The translations under genes were made by a program, and so were the position numbers. Shown one piece after another: positions 1 to 8,742 of a DNA stretch of 64,000 nt. The stretch lies in the NCBI RefSeq assembly GCF_003429105.1, contig NZ_QVTD01000026.1, positions 16,547 through 80,546 of the forward strand, in the 5' to 3' direction. The notes below the pieces were generated by a model, which worked only from the letters and a program-made list of their open reading frames with translations, was not told the DNA's origin and made no database searches. The first letter of the stretch is position 1. Each line of letters opens with the position of its first letter. This DNA comes from Peribacillus glennii. Its GTDB lineage: Bacteria > Bacillota > Bacilli > Bacillales > DSM-1321.

Positions 1-2819
1 AAGATGAAATCGCACCTGCTTTGGAAGGAATTGAGGGAGTCTCAAACGTTCAAATCTCTGGACAGCAAATCGAAGAAGTCCAGTTAATCTTTAATGAGAA
101 AAAAATGAAGGACCAGGGACTAAGTGAAGAGACCGTTAAAGGAATCATTCAAGGTTCCGATGTAACTGTTCCTCTTGGTTTGTTCACTTTTAAAGATACT
201 GAAAAATCAGTTCAAATCGATGGCAATGTGACAACGATTAAAGACCTGAAGAACCTGGAAATTCCGGTCATACCTTCTGCAGGAGCCCCAAATGCACAAG
301 CACCTGCCGCAGGAACTGGAAGCCAGGCACCTGTCGGAAATCCTGGTATGCAAAGTCAAGGTCAATCAGGGCAAACGCAATCTGCTGGTCAGGGTGAAGC
401 ACAGGCTGGAGCACCTGCACAAGGCCAGACACAGACTGGAGCACCTGCACAGGACCAGGCACAGGCTGGAGCACCAGCACAGGGCCAGGCACAGGCTGGA
501 GCACCAGCACAGGGCCAGGCACCTGCGAATATTCAAATTCCAACAATTAAATTAAGTGAAATTGCAAGCATTAAAGAAGTCGGCAAAGCAGAATCAGTAT
601 CCAGAACAAACGGAAAAGAATCAATCGGGCTTTCCGTAGTAAAAGCTTCGGATGCTAATACTGTTGATGTGGCTGAAAGAGTAAATGAAGCAGTTAAAGA
701 TTTTGAAAAGGATATTGATGGATTGGAAGTAGTTACTTCCTTCGACCAGGCGACACCCATCAAAGATTCAGTTAACACAATGCTTAGTAAAGCGGTAATT
801 GGTGCAGTTTTTGCCATGATCATTATCCTGTTATTCCTGAGGGATATTAAGTCGACTCTTATTTCCGTTATATCAATCCCGCTATCTTTGTTAATAGCGA
901 TTCTTTTGTTAAACCAGATGGACATTACCTTAAACATGATGACACTGGGGGCCATGACTGTAGCTATCGGCCGTGTTATTGACGACTCGATCGTTGTCAT
1001 CGAAAATATTTACCGGCGGATGACATTGAAAGATGAAACATTAAAAGGCGGAGACTTAATCCGTGAAGCGACTAAGGAAATGTTTATTCCAATCCTGTCT
1101 TCTACCGTTGTTACGGTTGCTGTGTTCTTGCCGCTGGGCCTTGTAGGCGGTATGGTCGGTGAATTGTTCATGCCTTTTGCGTTGACAATTGTTTTCGCAT
1201 TAGCTGCGTCACTGCTTGTGGCTATCACAATCGTTCCAATGCTGGCCCACTCCATGTTTAAAAAAGGTGTTAACCTGAAAAGCCATGAAAAAGGCCCTGG
1301 GAGACTGGCGCTCGGCTATAAGCGTATTCTAAACTGGACGCTAAATCATAAAATCATTACTTCCGGAATAGCGGTGCTAATGTTGGTTGGAAGCTTAGCG
1401 CTTATCCCGGTCATCGGAGTAAGCTTCCTTCCTGAAGAAGAACAGAAAATGATGATTGCGACATTTAGTCCTGAACCAGGCGTTACCGAAGAACAGGCTG
1501 ATGGTGTTGTATCAAAAGCAGAAAAATTCTATTTAGACCGTGAAAACGTAAAAACTGTCCAGCTCTCACTTGGAGCAGAGAACCCAATGATGCCTGGTGA
1601 TACAAACAGTGCAATGTTCTTTGTTGAATATGATAGCGATACAGAAAACTTTGAAAAAGAAAAAGAAAATGTAATAAAAGAACTGCAGTCTTTCACAGAT
1701 AACGGAGAATGGAAATCCCAAGACTTTAGCCAAAGCGGAGCCAGCAATCAAATTCAAGTGCAGGTTTTCGGTGAAAACATGAAAGATATTGAACCGGTGG
1801 CTAAAGATCTGGAGGATATTTTAAAGGATAATAAAAACCTGACCAAGGTTGATTCCAGTATTGCTGAGAGCTACGATGAATACACATTTGTCGCTGACCA
1901 GGAAAAACTTAGCCACCTAGGGTTGACAGCAGGCCAAGTTGCAATGGCTCTCGCACCTGAAAGAGAACGCCCAGTTCTGACAACAGTCGAAAAAGACGGA
2001 GAAGACTTGAATGTTTATGTCCAAGTCGAGAAAGAATCAATTGATTCAGTAAATGATTTAACAAATGAAACCGTCCAGTCACCTCTTGGCTCTTCCATCA
2101 AAATTAAAGATGTAGTAGATGTCAAGGAAGGTACCACGTCTGATACTGTTACCAGACGTGACGGCAAAATATTCGTTTCTGTAAGCGGCGAGCTCAAAAC
2201 AGATGATGTAGCAAAAATTTCTGCTGATCTGCAGAAAAAGATTGATAAAATGGATACTCCATCTGGCGTAGATGTCAGCATGGGCGGTGTCACGGAAGAT
2301 ATTCAAGAGTCCTTTACACAGCTTGGGCTGGCCATGTTAGCTGCAATTGCAATTGTGTATCTCGTACTCGTAATTACATTTGGAGGAGGCCTTGCTCCAT
2401 TTGCGATCTTGTTCTCCCTTCCGTTTACAGTAATCGGAGCACTGTTAGGATTATTGATTTCCGGCGAGACATTAAGCTTATCGGCAATGATCGGAGCATT
2501 GATGCTTATCGGAATTGTAGTTACCAACGCTATCGTATTGATTGACCGTGTCATTCACAAAGAAAATGAAGGCCTGAGTACGCGCGAAGCCTTGCTTGAC
2601 GCTGGTGTAACCCGCCTTCGTCCAATCCTTATGACAGCAATCGCAACCATTGGAGCATTAATTCCGTTAGCTTTAGGTTTGGAAGGAAGCGGGATCATCT
2701 CCAAAGGGCTTGGCGTTACAGTTATCGGAGGATTGGCGAGCTCAACCCTTCTTACATTGGTAATGGTACCGATTGTATATGAAGCTGTAGGCAAACTAAG
2801 AAGAAAATCCAGAAAATAA
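1..2819 (+). CDS. swrC: RND-family efflux permease, SwrC/YerP type (5' end outside window)
   Basis: The reading frame is open from the first bases, so the true start lies upstream; about 939 C-terminal residues are visible and SwrC is about 1065. Members are inner-membrane, proton-driven pumps of the AcrB superfamily; SwrC exports surfactin-like and other toxic amphiphiles. Seen here: a porter region, a TM4 motif GRVIDDSIVVIENIYRRM carrying the paired Asp of the proton relay, a second porter region, and a matching second-half motif LMLIGIVVTNAIVLIDRV. The C-terminus ends in a basic RRKSRK tail. Oddity: an Ala/Gln/Pro/Gly-rich insert encoded at about 285-530, with 30-bp tandem repeats, sits in the first extracellular porter loop. 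A terminator follows. The RND family is certain; the exact orthologue is less so. Confidence 0.9.
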   Translation, partial: DEIAPALEGIEGVSNVQISGQQIEEVQLIFNEKKMKDQGLSEETVKGIIQGSDVTVPLGLFTFKDTEKSVQIDGNVTTIKDLKNLEIPVIPSAGAPNAQAPAAGTGSQAPVGNPGMQSQGQSGQTQSAGQGEAQAGAPAQGQTQTGAPAQDQAQAGAPAQGQAQAGAPAQGQAPANIQIPTIKLSEIASIKEVGKAESVSRTNGKESIGLSVVKASDANTVDVAERVNEAVKDFEKDIDGLEVVTSFDQATPIKDSVNTMLSKAVIGAVFAMIIILLFLRDIKSTLISVISIPLSLLIAILLLNQMDITLNMMTLGAMTVAIGRVIDDSIVVIENIYRRMTLKDETLKGGDLIREATKEMFIPILSSTVVTVAVFLPLGLVGGMVGELFMPFALTIVFALAASLLVAITIVPMLAHSMFKKGVNLKSHEKGPGRLALGYKRILNWTLNHKIITSGIAVLMLVGSLALIPVIGVSFLPEEEQKMMIATFSPEPGVTEEQADGVVSKAEKFYLDRENVKTVQLSLGAENPMMPGDTNSAMFFVEYDSDTENFEKEKENVIKELQSFTDNGEWKSQDFSQSGASNQIQVQVFGENMKDIEPVAKDLEDILKDNKNLTKVDSSIAESYDEYTFVADQEKLSHLGLTAGQVAMALAPERERPVLTTVEKDGEDLNVYVQVEKESIDSVNDLTNETVQSPLGSSIKIKDVVDVKEGTTSDTVTRRDGKIFVSVSGELKTDDVAKISADLQKKIDKMDTPSGVDVSMGGVTEDIQESFTQLGLAMLAAIAIVYLVLVITFGGGLAPFAILFSLPFTVIGALLGLLISGETLSLSAMIGALMLIGIVVTNAIVLIDRVIHKENEGLSTREALLDAGVTRLRPILMTAIATIGALIPLALGLEGSGIISKGLGVTVIGGLASSTLLTLVMVPIVYEAVGKLRRKSRK
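408..528 (+). repeat. 30-bp in-frame tandem repeats in the RND pump gene
   Basis: About four copies of a 30-bp unit encode the decapeptide AQAGAPAQGQ and variants (TQTGAPAQDQ). The last two copies are nearly identical at DNA level, which suggests recent slippage. The units extend a wider Ala/Gln/Gly/Pro-rich linker. Confidence 0.85.
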
Positions 2820-2832
2820 GCCAAAGAATCAT

Positions 2833-2889
2833 AACAGTGATGCGTTAAAGCAGTGGGGGTCTGTCCCCCGATGCAGTGAAGCATTAAAG
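2833..2889. repeat. Dispersed palindromic (REP-like) element, copy 1
   Basis: Contains GGGGGTCTGTCCCCC flanked by the family's GTGATGCGTTAAAG and GCAGTGAAGCATTAAAG arms. It lies directly downstream of the RND gene and before its terminator. The family core elsewhere in the window is GGGGGACTGACCCCC. Confidence 0.75.
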
Positions 2890-2942
2890 CAAAAACCCGA
2901 GGAGCAGGACTGAAATATGAGTCCCCTTTTCGGGTTTTTATT
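2890..2942 (+). terminator. Rho-independent terminator after the RND gene
   Basis: AAAACCCGAGGAGCAGGACT pairs imperfectly with AGTCCCCTTTTCGGGTTTT, followed by T-rich sequence. It ends transcription of the efflux gene; the A-rich 5' flank could let it work on both strands. Confidence 0.75.
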
Positions 2943-3304
2943 TGTCCCTAAAATATAAATCACGACACTGAGTCATATCTGTTCATCCTTGAAGACTGGT
3001 ATATAAATACAGGTGCCGGTCTTCCATTCATTGATTGTTATTAAATTTATCTCTTTGAATATCGTTTTTCGGAACCAGTCTCCGAATCATTCGCAGTTTG
3101 CGAAAAAGGCTCCGAAGGGTTCGGAAGTATATTCTGAAAGTTGTGAGGGTCTGTCCCCCGGCACAGTAACGCGTTAAACCAGTGGGGGACTGACCCCCTA
3201 TACGGTAATGTGATAAAGTATGAAGTTTTATTGAAAAGTTAAAATAATGTTAGGACTTGTCTCATATCCTTTAGAAGGATTGTTTTGGAAGGGAGTGAGA
3301 CAAG
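2943..3304. other. Intergenic region with a REP-like element
   Basis: No gene is visible. At 3142-3218 there is a second dispersed palindromic element with two cores (GGGTCTGTCCCCC and GGGGGACTGACCCCC). The ribosome site GGAAGGGAG of the next gene is at about 3288-3295. Confidence 0.6.
3142..3218. repeat. Dispersed palindromic (REP-like) element, copy 2, double core
   Basis: Two cores (GGGTCTGTCCCCC and GGGGGACTGACCCCC) separated by a spacer of the GCACAGTAACGCGTTAAACC type, followed by TACGGTAATGTGATAAAG. This is the same alternating core/spacer plan as the copies near 32.8 kb and 45.6 kb. Confidence 0.75.
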
Positions 3305-4633
3305 ATTAATTCGTTTTTCAAGGGAACCATTTTGCTGGTGGTCGTGGCTTTTTTTAGTGAGTGTGTGGAGTTGTTTGTGAATATGATACTTGCCAGGGAG
3401 CTGGGTGAAGAAGGCATGGGGCGTTACATGTCCATTTTGCCAATCATCTTTCTGGTCTTTATTATTGCAAGCCTAGAGCTGCCTATATCTATTTCCAAGT
3501 TTGTTGCAGAGAATAAACAGGAGCTTCATTATCATTTGCTGAAGCATGCCTTAAGATTGGCTACATCCGTGATGCTGATTATTTTCATACCAACATTTAT
3601 CGTACTATCTTTTCCTGCCATTCTAAGTGGATTTCATCCATATGTTAAATGGTTAATGCTTGTGATAATACCGATTTCTGCCTTTTCATCGATTGCCAAA
3701 GGATACTTTATGGGCGTTCAACAGATGGGAAAAATCGCATTTTCCAATTTTCTTAGAAAAATCATTCAATTTGGATGCCTAATAGCAATTTTTCATTATT
3801 TCCAATTTGACCGGGACACTTCGCTGCTTATTGCACTCAGTGCGCTAACAGCGAGTGAATTCGTTGTATTTGTCTATTTAATCAGCATGTTTATCATTCA
3901 AATGCAAACCATGAAACGGAATTCGAATGCCATGATGACGCGGCATTATGCACACGAAAAGCTGCTTGCCGTCTCACTGCCGACCACCGGACTGCGTATT
4001 TTCAATGCGATCACAAATGCCATTCAGCCTTTTTTAATCCAGTCTGCCCTCATCGCAGCTGGGTTTGGAGCTGTTGCAGCGACTGAGCATTTTGGCATGT
4101 TAACGGGCGTGGCAATGTCAATCGGCTTTTTCCCTGCATTTATCGCCCATTCACTGATGGTCATGTTAATTCCGAACGTCTCGGATGCTTATGCAAATAA
4201 AAATTATGAACAATTGAGACATCTGTTGCAACAATCGATGTCATTTACATTAATTTATGGAATTCCGTCTGTTTTGGTCATTTATATTTTTGCAGAACCA
4301 TTAACTGCCACCTTTTTTTCTTCAACGGGTGCAGCGTTCTATTTGAAATTATTATGGCCGTATTTCCTGTTCCATTTCTTTGTGATCCCTATGCAAGCCT
4401 ATTTAATCGGCTTAGGATTAGTCAAAGACACGTTTATACATTCGGTGTGGGCCCATGTCGTGTCGTTTGTAATGATGTATATTCTTGGCTCCCAGTCACA
4501 TTTAAATATGGCGGGTATTATAATGGGCATGAACATGGGAATCGTGTTACTCACGTTGATGCATTATTTTACAATTTGCAAAAAAATCGGGATAACCGTT
4601 TGGCTGACCAAACCAAGGCAGAATGTTTATTAA
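3305..4633 (+). CDS. ykvU: YkvU-type spore membrane flippase of the MOP/SpoVB superfamily
   Basis: A multi-pass protein of about 442 residues in the oligosaccharide flippase (MOP/MATE-like) superfamily; YkvU is the sporulation member of similar size, whereas SpoVB is about 70 residues longer. Motifs seen: an N-terminal helix followed by LARELGEEGMG and ELPISISKFVAEN, then 10-12 hydrophobic segments. Start choice: the frame is closed by TGA at 3296-3298, and the only ATG/GTG/TTG near the N-terminus (TTG 3332) would delete the conserved NSFFKGT leader and has no ribosome site. ATT at 3305 sits about 9 nt after GGAAGGGAG and gives the expected family N-terminus. An ATT start is therefore inferred, though a sequencing error of ATG is possible. 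It probably flips a lipid-linked precursor during spore formation. Confidence 0.85.
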   Translation: MNSFFKGTILLVVVAFFSECVELFVNMILARELGEEGMGRYMSILPIIFLVFIIASLELPISISKFVAENKQELHYHLLKHALRLATSVMLIIFIPTFIVLSFPAILSGFHPYVKWLMLVIIPISAFSSIAKGYFMGVQQMGKIAFSNFLRKIIQFGCLIAIFHYFQFDRDTSLLIALSALTASEFVVFVYLISMFIIQMQTMKRNSNAMMTRHYAHEKLLAVSLPTTGLRIFNAITNAIQPFLIQSALIAAGFGAVAATEHFGMLTGVAMSIGFFPAFIAHSLMVMLIPNVSDAYANKNYEQLRHLLQQSMSFTLIYGIPSVLVIYIFAEPLTATFFSSTGAAFYLKLLWPYFLFHFFVIPMQAYLIGLGLVKDTFIHSVWAHVVSFVMMYILGSQSHLNMAGIIMGMNMGIVLLTLMHYFTICKKIGITVWLTKPRQNVY

Positions 4634-4727
4634 TGCTCAAGATTAATGACATTTCCAACTGAAACTGGCCCTTGCTTCTTTACCTTTGTTTCCCATATAT
4701 TATAGGAAGTATCTAAACAGCAGGGTG

Positions 4728-5138
4728 ATGAATTTGAAAAAGGCCGTTAAAGTGGTAGCAGCTGTCATTGAAAATGAGCAAAATGAAATACTATGTGCAT
4801 TAAGATCTCCTAGCATGACGATGCCAAATATGTGGGAATTTCCGGGCGGAAAAGTGGAAAAAGATGAAGATATCTTTTCAGCCTTGAGAAGGGAAATCGA
4901 TGAAGAGTTGGGTTGTAAGGTCATTACGAATGAATTATTTAACGAACATATCCATGAATATGAAACCTTCATTATTACCTTATTGGCAATCAAGTGCAAA
5001 ATTGCCGACGGAACACCAGCAGCAAGGGAACATTCCACACTAATCTGGCTACAGAGGGAAAATCTAAACTCGTTAAAATGGGCTCCTGCTGATATCCCGG
5101 CTGTTGAAAAGTTGATGGATGAAATAACTGGCACTTGA
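4728..5138 (+). CDS. MutT-type Nudix hydrolase
   Basis: About 136 residues. The Nudix box is intact (a Gly, then E after five residues, then REIDEELG), within GGKVEKDEDIFSALRREIDE. The family hydrolyses nucleoside diphosphates linked to another moiety; the N-terminal KAVKVVAAVIENE and the WEFPGGK sequence fit 8-oxo-dGTP diphosphatases that sanitise oxidised nucleotides. ATG 4728 is close behind AGGGTG; TTG 4734 in the same frame has better spacing and may be the real start. The upstream extension to TTG 4686 lacks a ribosome site. The stop codon lies inside the terminator hairpin. Confidence 0.85.
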   Translation: MNLKKAVKVVAAVIENEQNEILCALRSPSMTMPNMWEFPGGKVEKDEDIFSALRREIDEELGCKVITNELFNEHIHEYETFIITLLAIKCKIADGTPAAREHSTLIWLQRENLNSLKWAPADIPAVEKLMDEITGT

Positions 5139-5160
5139 ATGACAGGTGCCAGTTTATTTT
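5124..5160 (+). terminator. Terminator overlapping the stop of the Nudix gene
   Basis: Stem AACTGGCAC (5126-5134) pairs with GTGCCAGTT (5146-5154), followed by TATTTTAG. The TGA at 5136-5138 is in the loop side of the hairpin. Confidence 0.8.
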
Positions 5161-5443
5161 AGTTATGGTCTGGTGAATAGCGGGAAATACAGATATACGA
5201 ATACATCAGCCCTCTGATACAATTTAGTTTCCGTCGCCTCAAATAATTTCCGGTATTTTTCTCCAGTAGTATAGTAATCCCTCACCCCCCCCCTTTAGAA
5301 AATCACTAGTAATTTTTCTTCAACATAATTAGCTTCAGAAGATCTTATTTTGATACCCTCCATTTCAAGCCAATATTTAGTGAGAAAAATAGAGACCTGC
5401 TATACTCTAGATATAGAAAAAAATGTAAGGCGGGATTTCGAAA
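5161..5443. other. Intergenic, no gene seen
   Basis: AT-rich with a run of nine C at about 5284-5292. A possible -10 TATACT near 5401 precedes the DegV gene, but the -35 is weak. Confidence 0.4.
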
Positions 5444-6268
5444 ATGATTAGGATTATCACAGACAGTTCGGCTGATCTGCCAAAGAATTTGCTAGAAGGA
5501 TATAACATTTCTGTCGTACCATTAAGGGTAAAAATAGAAGATGAGGAATATTTAGAAGGCATTGACCTGACACCAAGGGAGTTTTTTGAAAAAATGTTCT
5601 CCACTACAGAACTTCCCAAGACGTCACAGCCCTCCCCTGCCGCATTTGCTGAAGCCTTCGACGAATGTGCTGAGAATGATGAAGTACTCTGCCTCACGAT
5701 CTCTTCAGGCTTAAGCGGAACTTTTCAATCAGCATGCCTCGGCAAAGAACTATCCAGCAGAAATGTGACAGTTTTTGATACGCTGGCCGGTTCTCTTGCC
5801 CATGGCCTGCAAATCATCCGTGCAGCAGAACTAGCCCAAAAAGGACATACCATGGAAGAAATTATTGAAAACTTGATGGGGTACAGGAAAAACATGAATA
5901 TCCTTATCCTGCTGGATACGTTAGAGAACATTGTCAAAGGCGGCCGTTTAAGTAAATTCCAAGGATCCCTTGCCAAAATCCTGAATATCAAAGTGATTTT
6001 GGAAGGTGTTAAAGGCCAAGTAGAAATGCTGGAGAAAATCCGCGGCAAGAAAAAGTTCCAGAAAAGGACGCTTGAGATCATTCGCGAAAGAAAAACCGAT
6101 TTTTCCGATACCATTTTTGGCATCACCCACACAGGCAACGAAGAGGAAGCCGAAAGGCTGAAACAAGAAATCATTGACCTATTTAATCCTAAACAGGTGA
6201 TTGTCCATTATATGGGAGCAACAATGGGTACATATGCGGGGAAGGATGGGATGATTGTTTCTTTTTAG
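5444..6268 (+). CDS. DegV-family fatty-acid-binding protein
   Basis: 274 residues, the full length of the DegV/FakB family. These cytoplasmic proteins bind a fatty acid and present it to a FakA-type kinase. Seen: the N-terminal ITDSSADLP motif, SQPSPAAF near residue 65, ISSGLSGTFQSA near residue 87, and a GGRLSKFQGSLAKILNIK segment in the second half. Start ATG 5444 has an upstream AAGGCGGGA. It is a single gene; no fakA is nearby. Confidence 0.9.
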   Translation: MIRIITDSSADLPKNLLEGYNISVVPLRVKIEDEEYLEGIDLTPREFFEKMFSTTELPKTSQPSPAAFAEAFDECAENDEVLCLTISSGLSGTFQSACLGKELSSRNVTVFDTLAGSLAHGLQIIRAAELAQKGHTMEEIIENLMGYRKNMNILILLDTLENIVKGGRLSKFQGSLAKILNIKVILEGVKGQVEMLEKIRGKKKFQKRTLEIIRERKTDFSDTIFGITHTGNEEEAERLKQEIIDLFNPKQVIVHYMGATMGTYAGKDGMIVSF

Positions 6269-6675
6269 CTGAGTGAATATATAGGAATTAAATCCCGATA
6301 TCGAAGGAAATTAATAGCATTGTTGGCTTACATACCAAACGATACGTTCTTCAGTGATTCTGTTTTTAAAAGAACTAACGAGAAATGAAGTCTGCCGAAA
6401 TATCAATCGACAGGCTTACAGTTAAATAGCATTTTGAAAGCTAAACTACTTCCCTCCATTTTATGCCGGAATCAAAATGAGAAAGAAGTATTAAGAGGGG
6501 ATTTTTCGGGATTAATACTATAAATAAAACGGTGTTTTTCGAACAAACCGGTGCGTTCCTGAAAACTTTCAATTTCTGCAGCCGCTCAGTTTTTCATGCG
6601 ATATCCGGATCCTAAATTAAGCAGGTACGGAATTGTTATTATGTTAAAATACACGGAGAAGGAGCGATTTTACAT
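6269..6675. other. Intergenic, no gene seen
   Basis: 407 bases of AT-rich sequence with no convincing ORF, hairpin terminator or RNA motif. The ribosome site AAGGAGCG for the next gene is at its end. Confidence 0.4.
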
Positions 6676-7098
6676 ATGTATGAATTGAAGACCAAAGAAA
6701 CTGACAATAGTGTCATTGAGTTTATTGAAAATGTCGACAGCCCTAAAAAACGGGAAGACGCATTTAGATTGCTGGATATCTTCACTGAAACGACAGGTTA
6801 TCAAGCGAAAATGTGGGGTCCGAGTATCATCGGCTTTGGTTCCTATCATTACAAATATCAATCCGGCCACGAAGGCGATGCACCGCTGGTTGGCTTTTCC
6901 CCCCGCAAAGCTAAAATCAGTTTATATTTTGCCCCGGATGAATCAAAACGGGAAGAATTATTAAAGAACTTTGGAAAACATTCGACTGGAAAAGCATGTG
7001 TTTACATCAATAAAGTAGCAGATATTGATGTGGATGTTTTAAAAGAATTAATCAAACAATCTATAACCTTTTTGAGACAAATCTACCCGAATAATTAA
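6676..7098 (+). CDS. DUF1801-domain protein (YdhG-like)
   Basis: 140 residues. The central sequence GYQAKMWGPSIIGFGSYHY and the later FSPRKAKISLYF are typical of the DUF1801 (YdhG) fold, a small cytoplasmic domain of unknown biochemical role. The start ATG follows AAGGAGCG at good spacing. It stands alone and is followed by a hairpin terminator. Confidence 0.85.
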   Translation: MYELKTKETDNSVIEFIENVDSPKKREDAFRLLDIFTETTGYQAKMWGPSIIGFGSYHYKYQSGHEGDAPLVGFSPRKAKISLYFAPDESKREELLKNFGKHSTGKACVYINKVADIDVDVLKELIKQSITFLRQIYPNN

Positions 7099-7135
7099 TT
7101 TTCGTTATTCGTTTTCTATAGACTTAATAAACCAT

Positions 7136-7170
7136 TAAAAACATGACCATATCCGGTCATGTTTGTTTCG
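7136..7170 (+). terminator. Terminator after the DUF1801 gene
   Basis: Stem ACATGACC pairs with GGTCATGT around the loop ATATCC, with A-rich and T-rich flanks. Confidence 0.7.
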
Positions 7171-7391
7171 CTACTAATACTAATTGACAAGGAAAAATTA
7201 TGTTACTCCATCACCTTTATAGTATATGTCATTGCAGTAGCTTTACTGATTTTGCTTGGGGTGTTTTTCATCAATAAGGACTTATTACAGAAAATCAAAA
7301 ATACTTAAAAAGAATCTGTATCGGCTTTAACATCAATTTTTGTAGTAGAACGATTGCCTTTTATGGTGTAATAAAAACTGAGGTGAAAAAT

Positions 7392-7583
7392 ATGAATAAA
7401 GCTGAAGTAGAATACAAGATACAAGATGTAAAAGCTGATTACGTACGTTTGCAGAATGATTTGGAAAAACTGGAATCAGTGGGCGGGAACATTTCCCCGT
7501 TGCTAAAACAGCTTGATGAGTTAGAATTTGAGTTAAAGAAGCTGAATGCACAATTGGAAGATTTAAAGAAACAAGATAGATAA
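7392..7583 (+). CDS. SE1832-family small coiled-coil protein
   Basis: 63 residues, highly charged, with heptad-like Leu spacing (residues 15-60) predicting a coiled coil. The pattern KADYVRLQNDLEKLESVGGN matches the SE1832 family of small Firmicutes proteins, whose function is unknown. ATG 7392 lies 6 nt after GAGGTG; the GTG at 7383 overlaps that ribosome site and is not preferred. It is 23 nt upstream of the GNAT gene and may be cotranscribed with it. Confidence 0.75.
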   Translation: MNKAEVEYKIQDVKADYVRLQNDLEKLESVGGNISPLLKQLDELEFELKKLNAQLEDLKKQDR

Positions 7584-7606
7584 GAGATTTGTTTTTAAGG
7601 GGGATC

Positions 7607-8098
7607 ATGATGATACATATTCGAGACGCCGTAATAGATGATCTGCCGGCAATGCTTGCCATCTATAACTACGCGATCCGTAACCTGACAGCAACTTTTG
7701 ATCTGGAAGAACAGACCCTTGAACAGCGGAAGGCCTGGTTTGAAAAGTATGGCGCCAACTACCCGCTCATTGTCGCAGAAATCGACGGTGAAGTGGCAGG
7801 GTACTCCTGTATATCGCCATACAATGCCAAAGCCGCATATGCTGGAACTGTGGAATTATCGGTCTATCTTTCAGAGAAACATCAAGGTAGAGGCACGGGC
7901 ACAGCTCTGGTAATAGAAATTCTGCGAAAGGCCAGAGAGCTTGGGTACCATACTGTATTAAGCTTAATTACCGTTGGAAACGGGTCCAGCATTAAACTCC
8001 ATGAAAAATTCGGCTTTCAGTTTGCAGGATGCGTCAAGGAAGTCGGTTTTAAGTTCGGTGAATGGCAGGACGTCAGTTATTATCAATTGATGCTGTGA
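7607..8098 (+). CDS. GNAT N-acetyltransferase, phosphinothricin acetyltransferase-like
   Basis: About 163 residues covering one GNAT domain. Seen: the N-terminal IRDAVIDDLPAMLAIYNYAI, the WFEKYGANYPLIVAE strand, and the acetyl-CoA-binding motif A region, EKHQGRGTGTALV (Q/RxxGxG/A). The family resembles PAT/YwnH enzymes, which acetylate glutamine-analogue or methionine-sulfone/sulfoximine amines; the true substrate is unknown. ATG 7607 follows AAGGGGG; a second ATG is at 7610. A strong bidirectional terminator follows. Confidence 0.85.
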   Translation: MMIHIRDAVIDDLPAMLAIYNYAIRNLTATFDLEEQTLEQRKAWFEKYGANYPLIVAEIDGEVAGYSCISPYNAKAAYAGTVELSVYLSEKHQGRGTGTALVIEILRKARELGYHTVLSLITVGNGSSIKLHEKFGFQFAGCVKEVGFKFGEWQDVSYYQLML

Positions 8099-8129
8099 AA
8101 CAGTGTCTACTAATTGAAAGATTAAAATA

Positions 8130-8186
8130 AAATTGTCCAGAGCTTTCAGTTAGCCTATCTGACATGAAGCTCTGGACAAATTTTTA
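8130..8186. terminator. Bidirectional terminator between convergent genes
   Basis: TTGTCCAGAGCTT (8133-8145) is perfectly complementary to AAGCTCTGGACAA (8167-8179), with A-rich and T-rich flanks. It serves the GNAT gene on plus and the small minus-strand gene. Confidence 0.85.
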
Positions 8187-8222
8187 TGTGATGGAATATC
8201 CCCATAATTCTTTTCCTCTTCT

Positions 8223-8492
8223 TTATAAGACTCGTTCCCAGCCCTTTGATGTTAAGGCAAGAAACCTTGCTTTGTCCCTTTCGTCCAGCGCTTTGTCAAT
8301 TTCCATGTATCTCTTATTTTCTAGATATTGCTTCTGCACTTTTTGGATGACCCGATTGGCCCCTGCCGTATATTCTGTATGTTCCTTAGCGAGGATTTTT
8401 TTCGTTTTCAAGTCTTCCTTATCAAACAATTCTGATGTTGACTTAATATACTGGTCTTTGCGGTAGTTTCCCGATTTGTATTCTGGATTCAT
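8223..8492 (-). CDS. Hypothetical 89-residue charged protein
   Basis: Not recognised. The protein is hydrophilic, Lys/Glu-rich, with no signal peptide or membrane segment, and probably mostly helical (EDLKTKKILAKEHTEYTA). ATG at 8492 has AGCAGGGAAA upstream. It is convergent with the GNAT gene and shares its terminator. Reality is supported by the ribosome site and the terminator, not by any recognised family. Confidence 0.6.
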   Translation of the reverse strand: MNPEYKSGNYRKDQYIKSTSELFDKEDLKTKKILAKEHTEYTAGANRVIQKVQKQYLENKRYMEIDKALDERDKARFLALTSKGWERVL

Positions 8493-8742
8493 ATGTTTTC
8501 CCTGCTTTCTTTTATTTTATTTTATTTATTATCTACTTACCCGAATTTGCAAAAAGATAACAACTGTTATCGATTTTCATTTTCTAAAAAGTGGAAACAA
8601 TGGATTTTATATCGTCATACAAGAATTAAATGAAAGCTTTACAAGGAAATTAAATTCCTTTTTTTATGGTGCATGTCCGTTCCTTATGTTATTAATAAGG
8701 AATATAGTTCTCCGAAATAACTGGTAAGCAGGTGTAAAGGCA

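Noticed and set aside
292..555. Plus-strand 87-codon and minus-strand 92-codon ORFs
   Set aside because: Alternate frames of the tandem repeats inside the RND pump gene.
7200..7310. Short hydrophobic reading frame, IVYVIAVALLILLGVFF, ending LLQKIKNT
   Set aside because: No ATG, GTG or TTG lies in that frame; the upstream ATG at 7200 is in another frame. Either a frameshifted small membrane peptide or chance.
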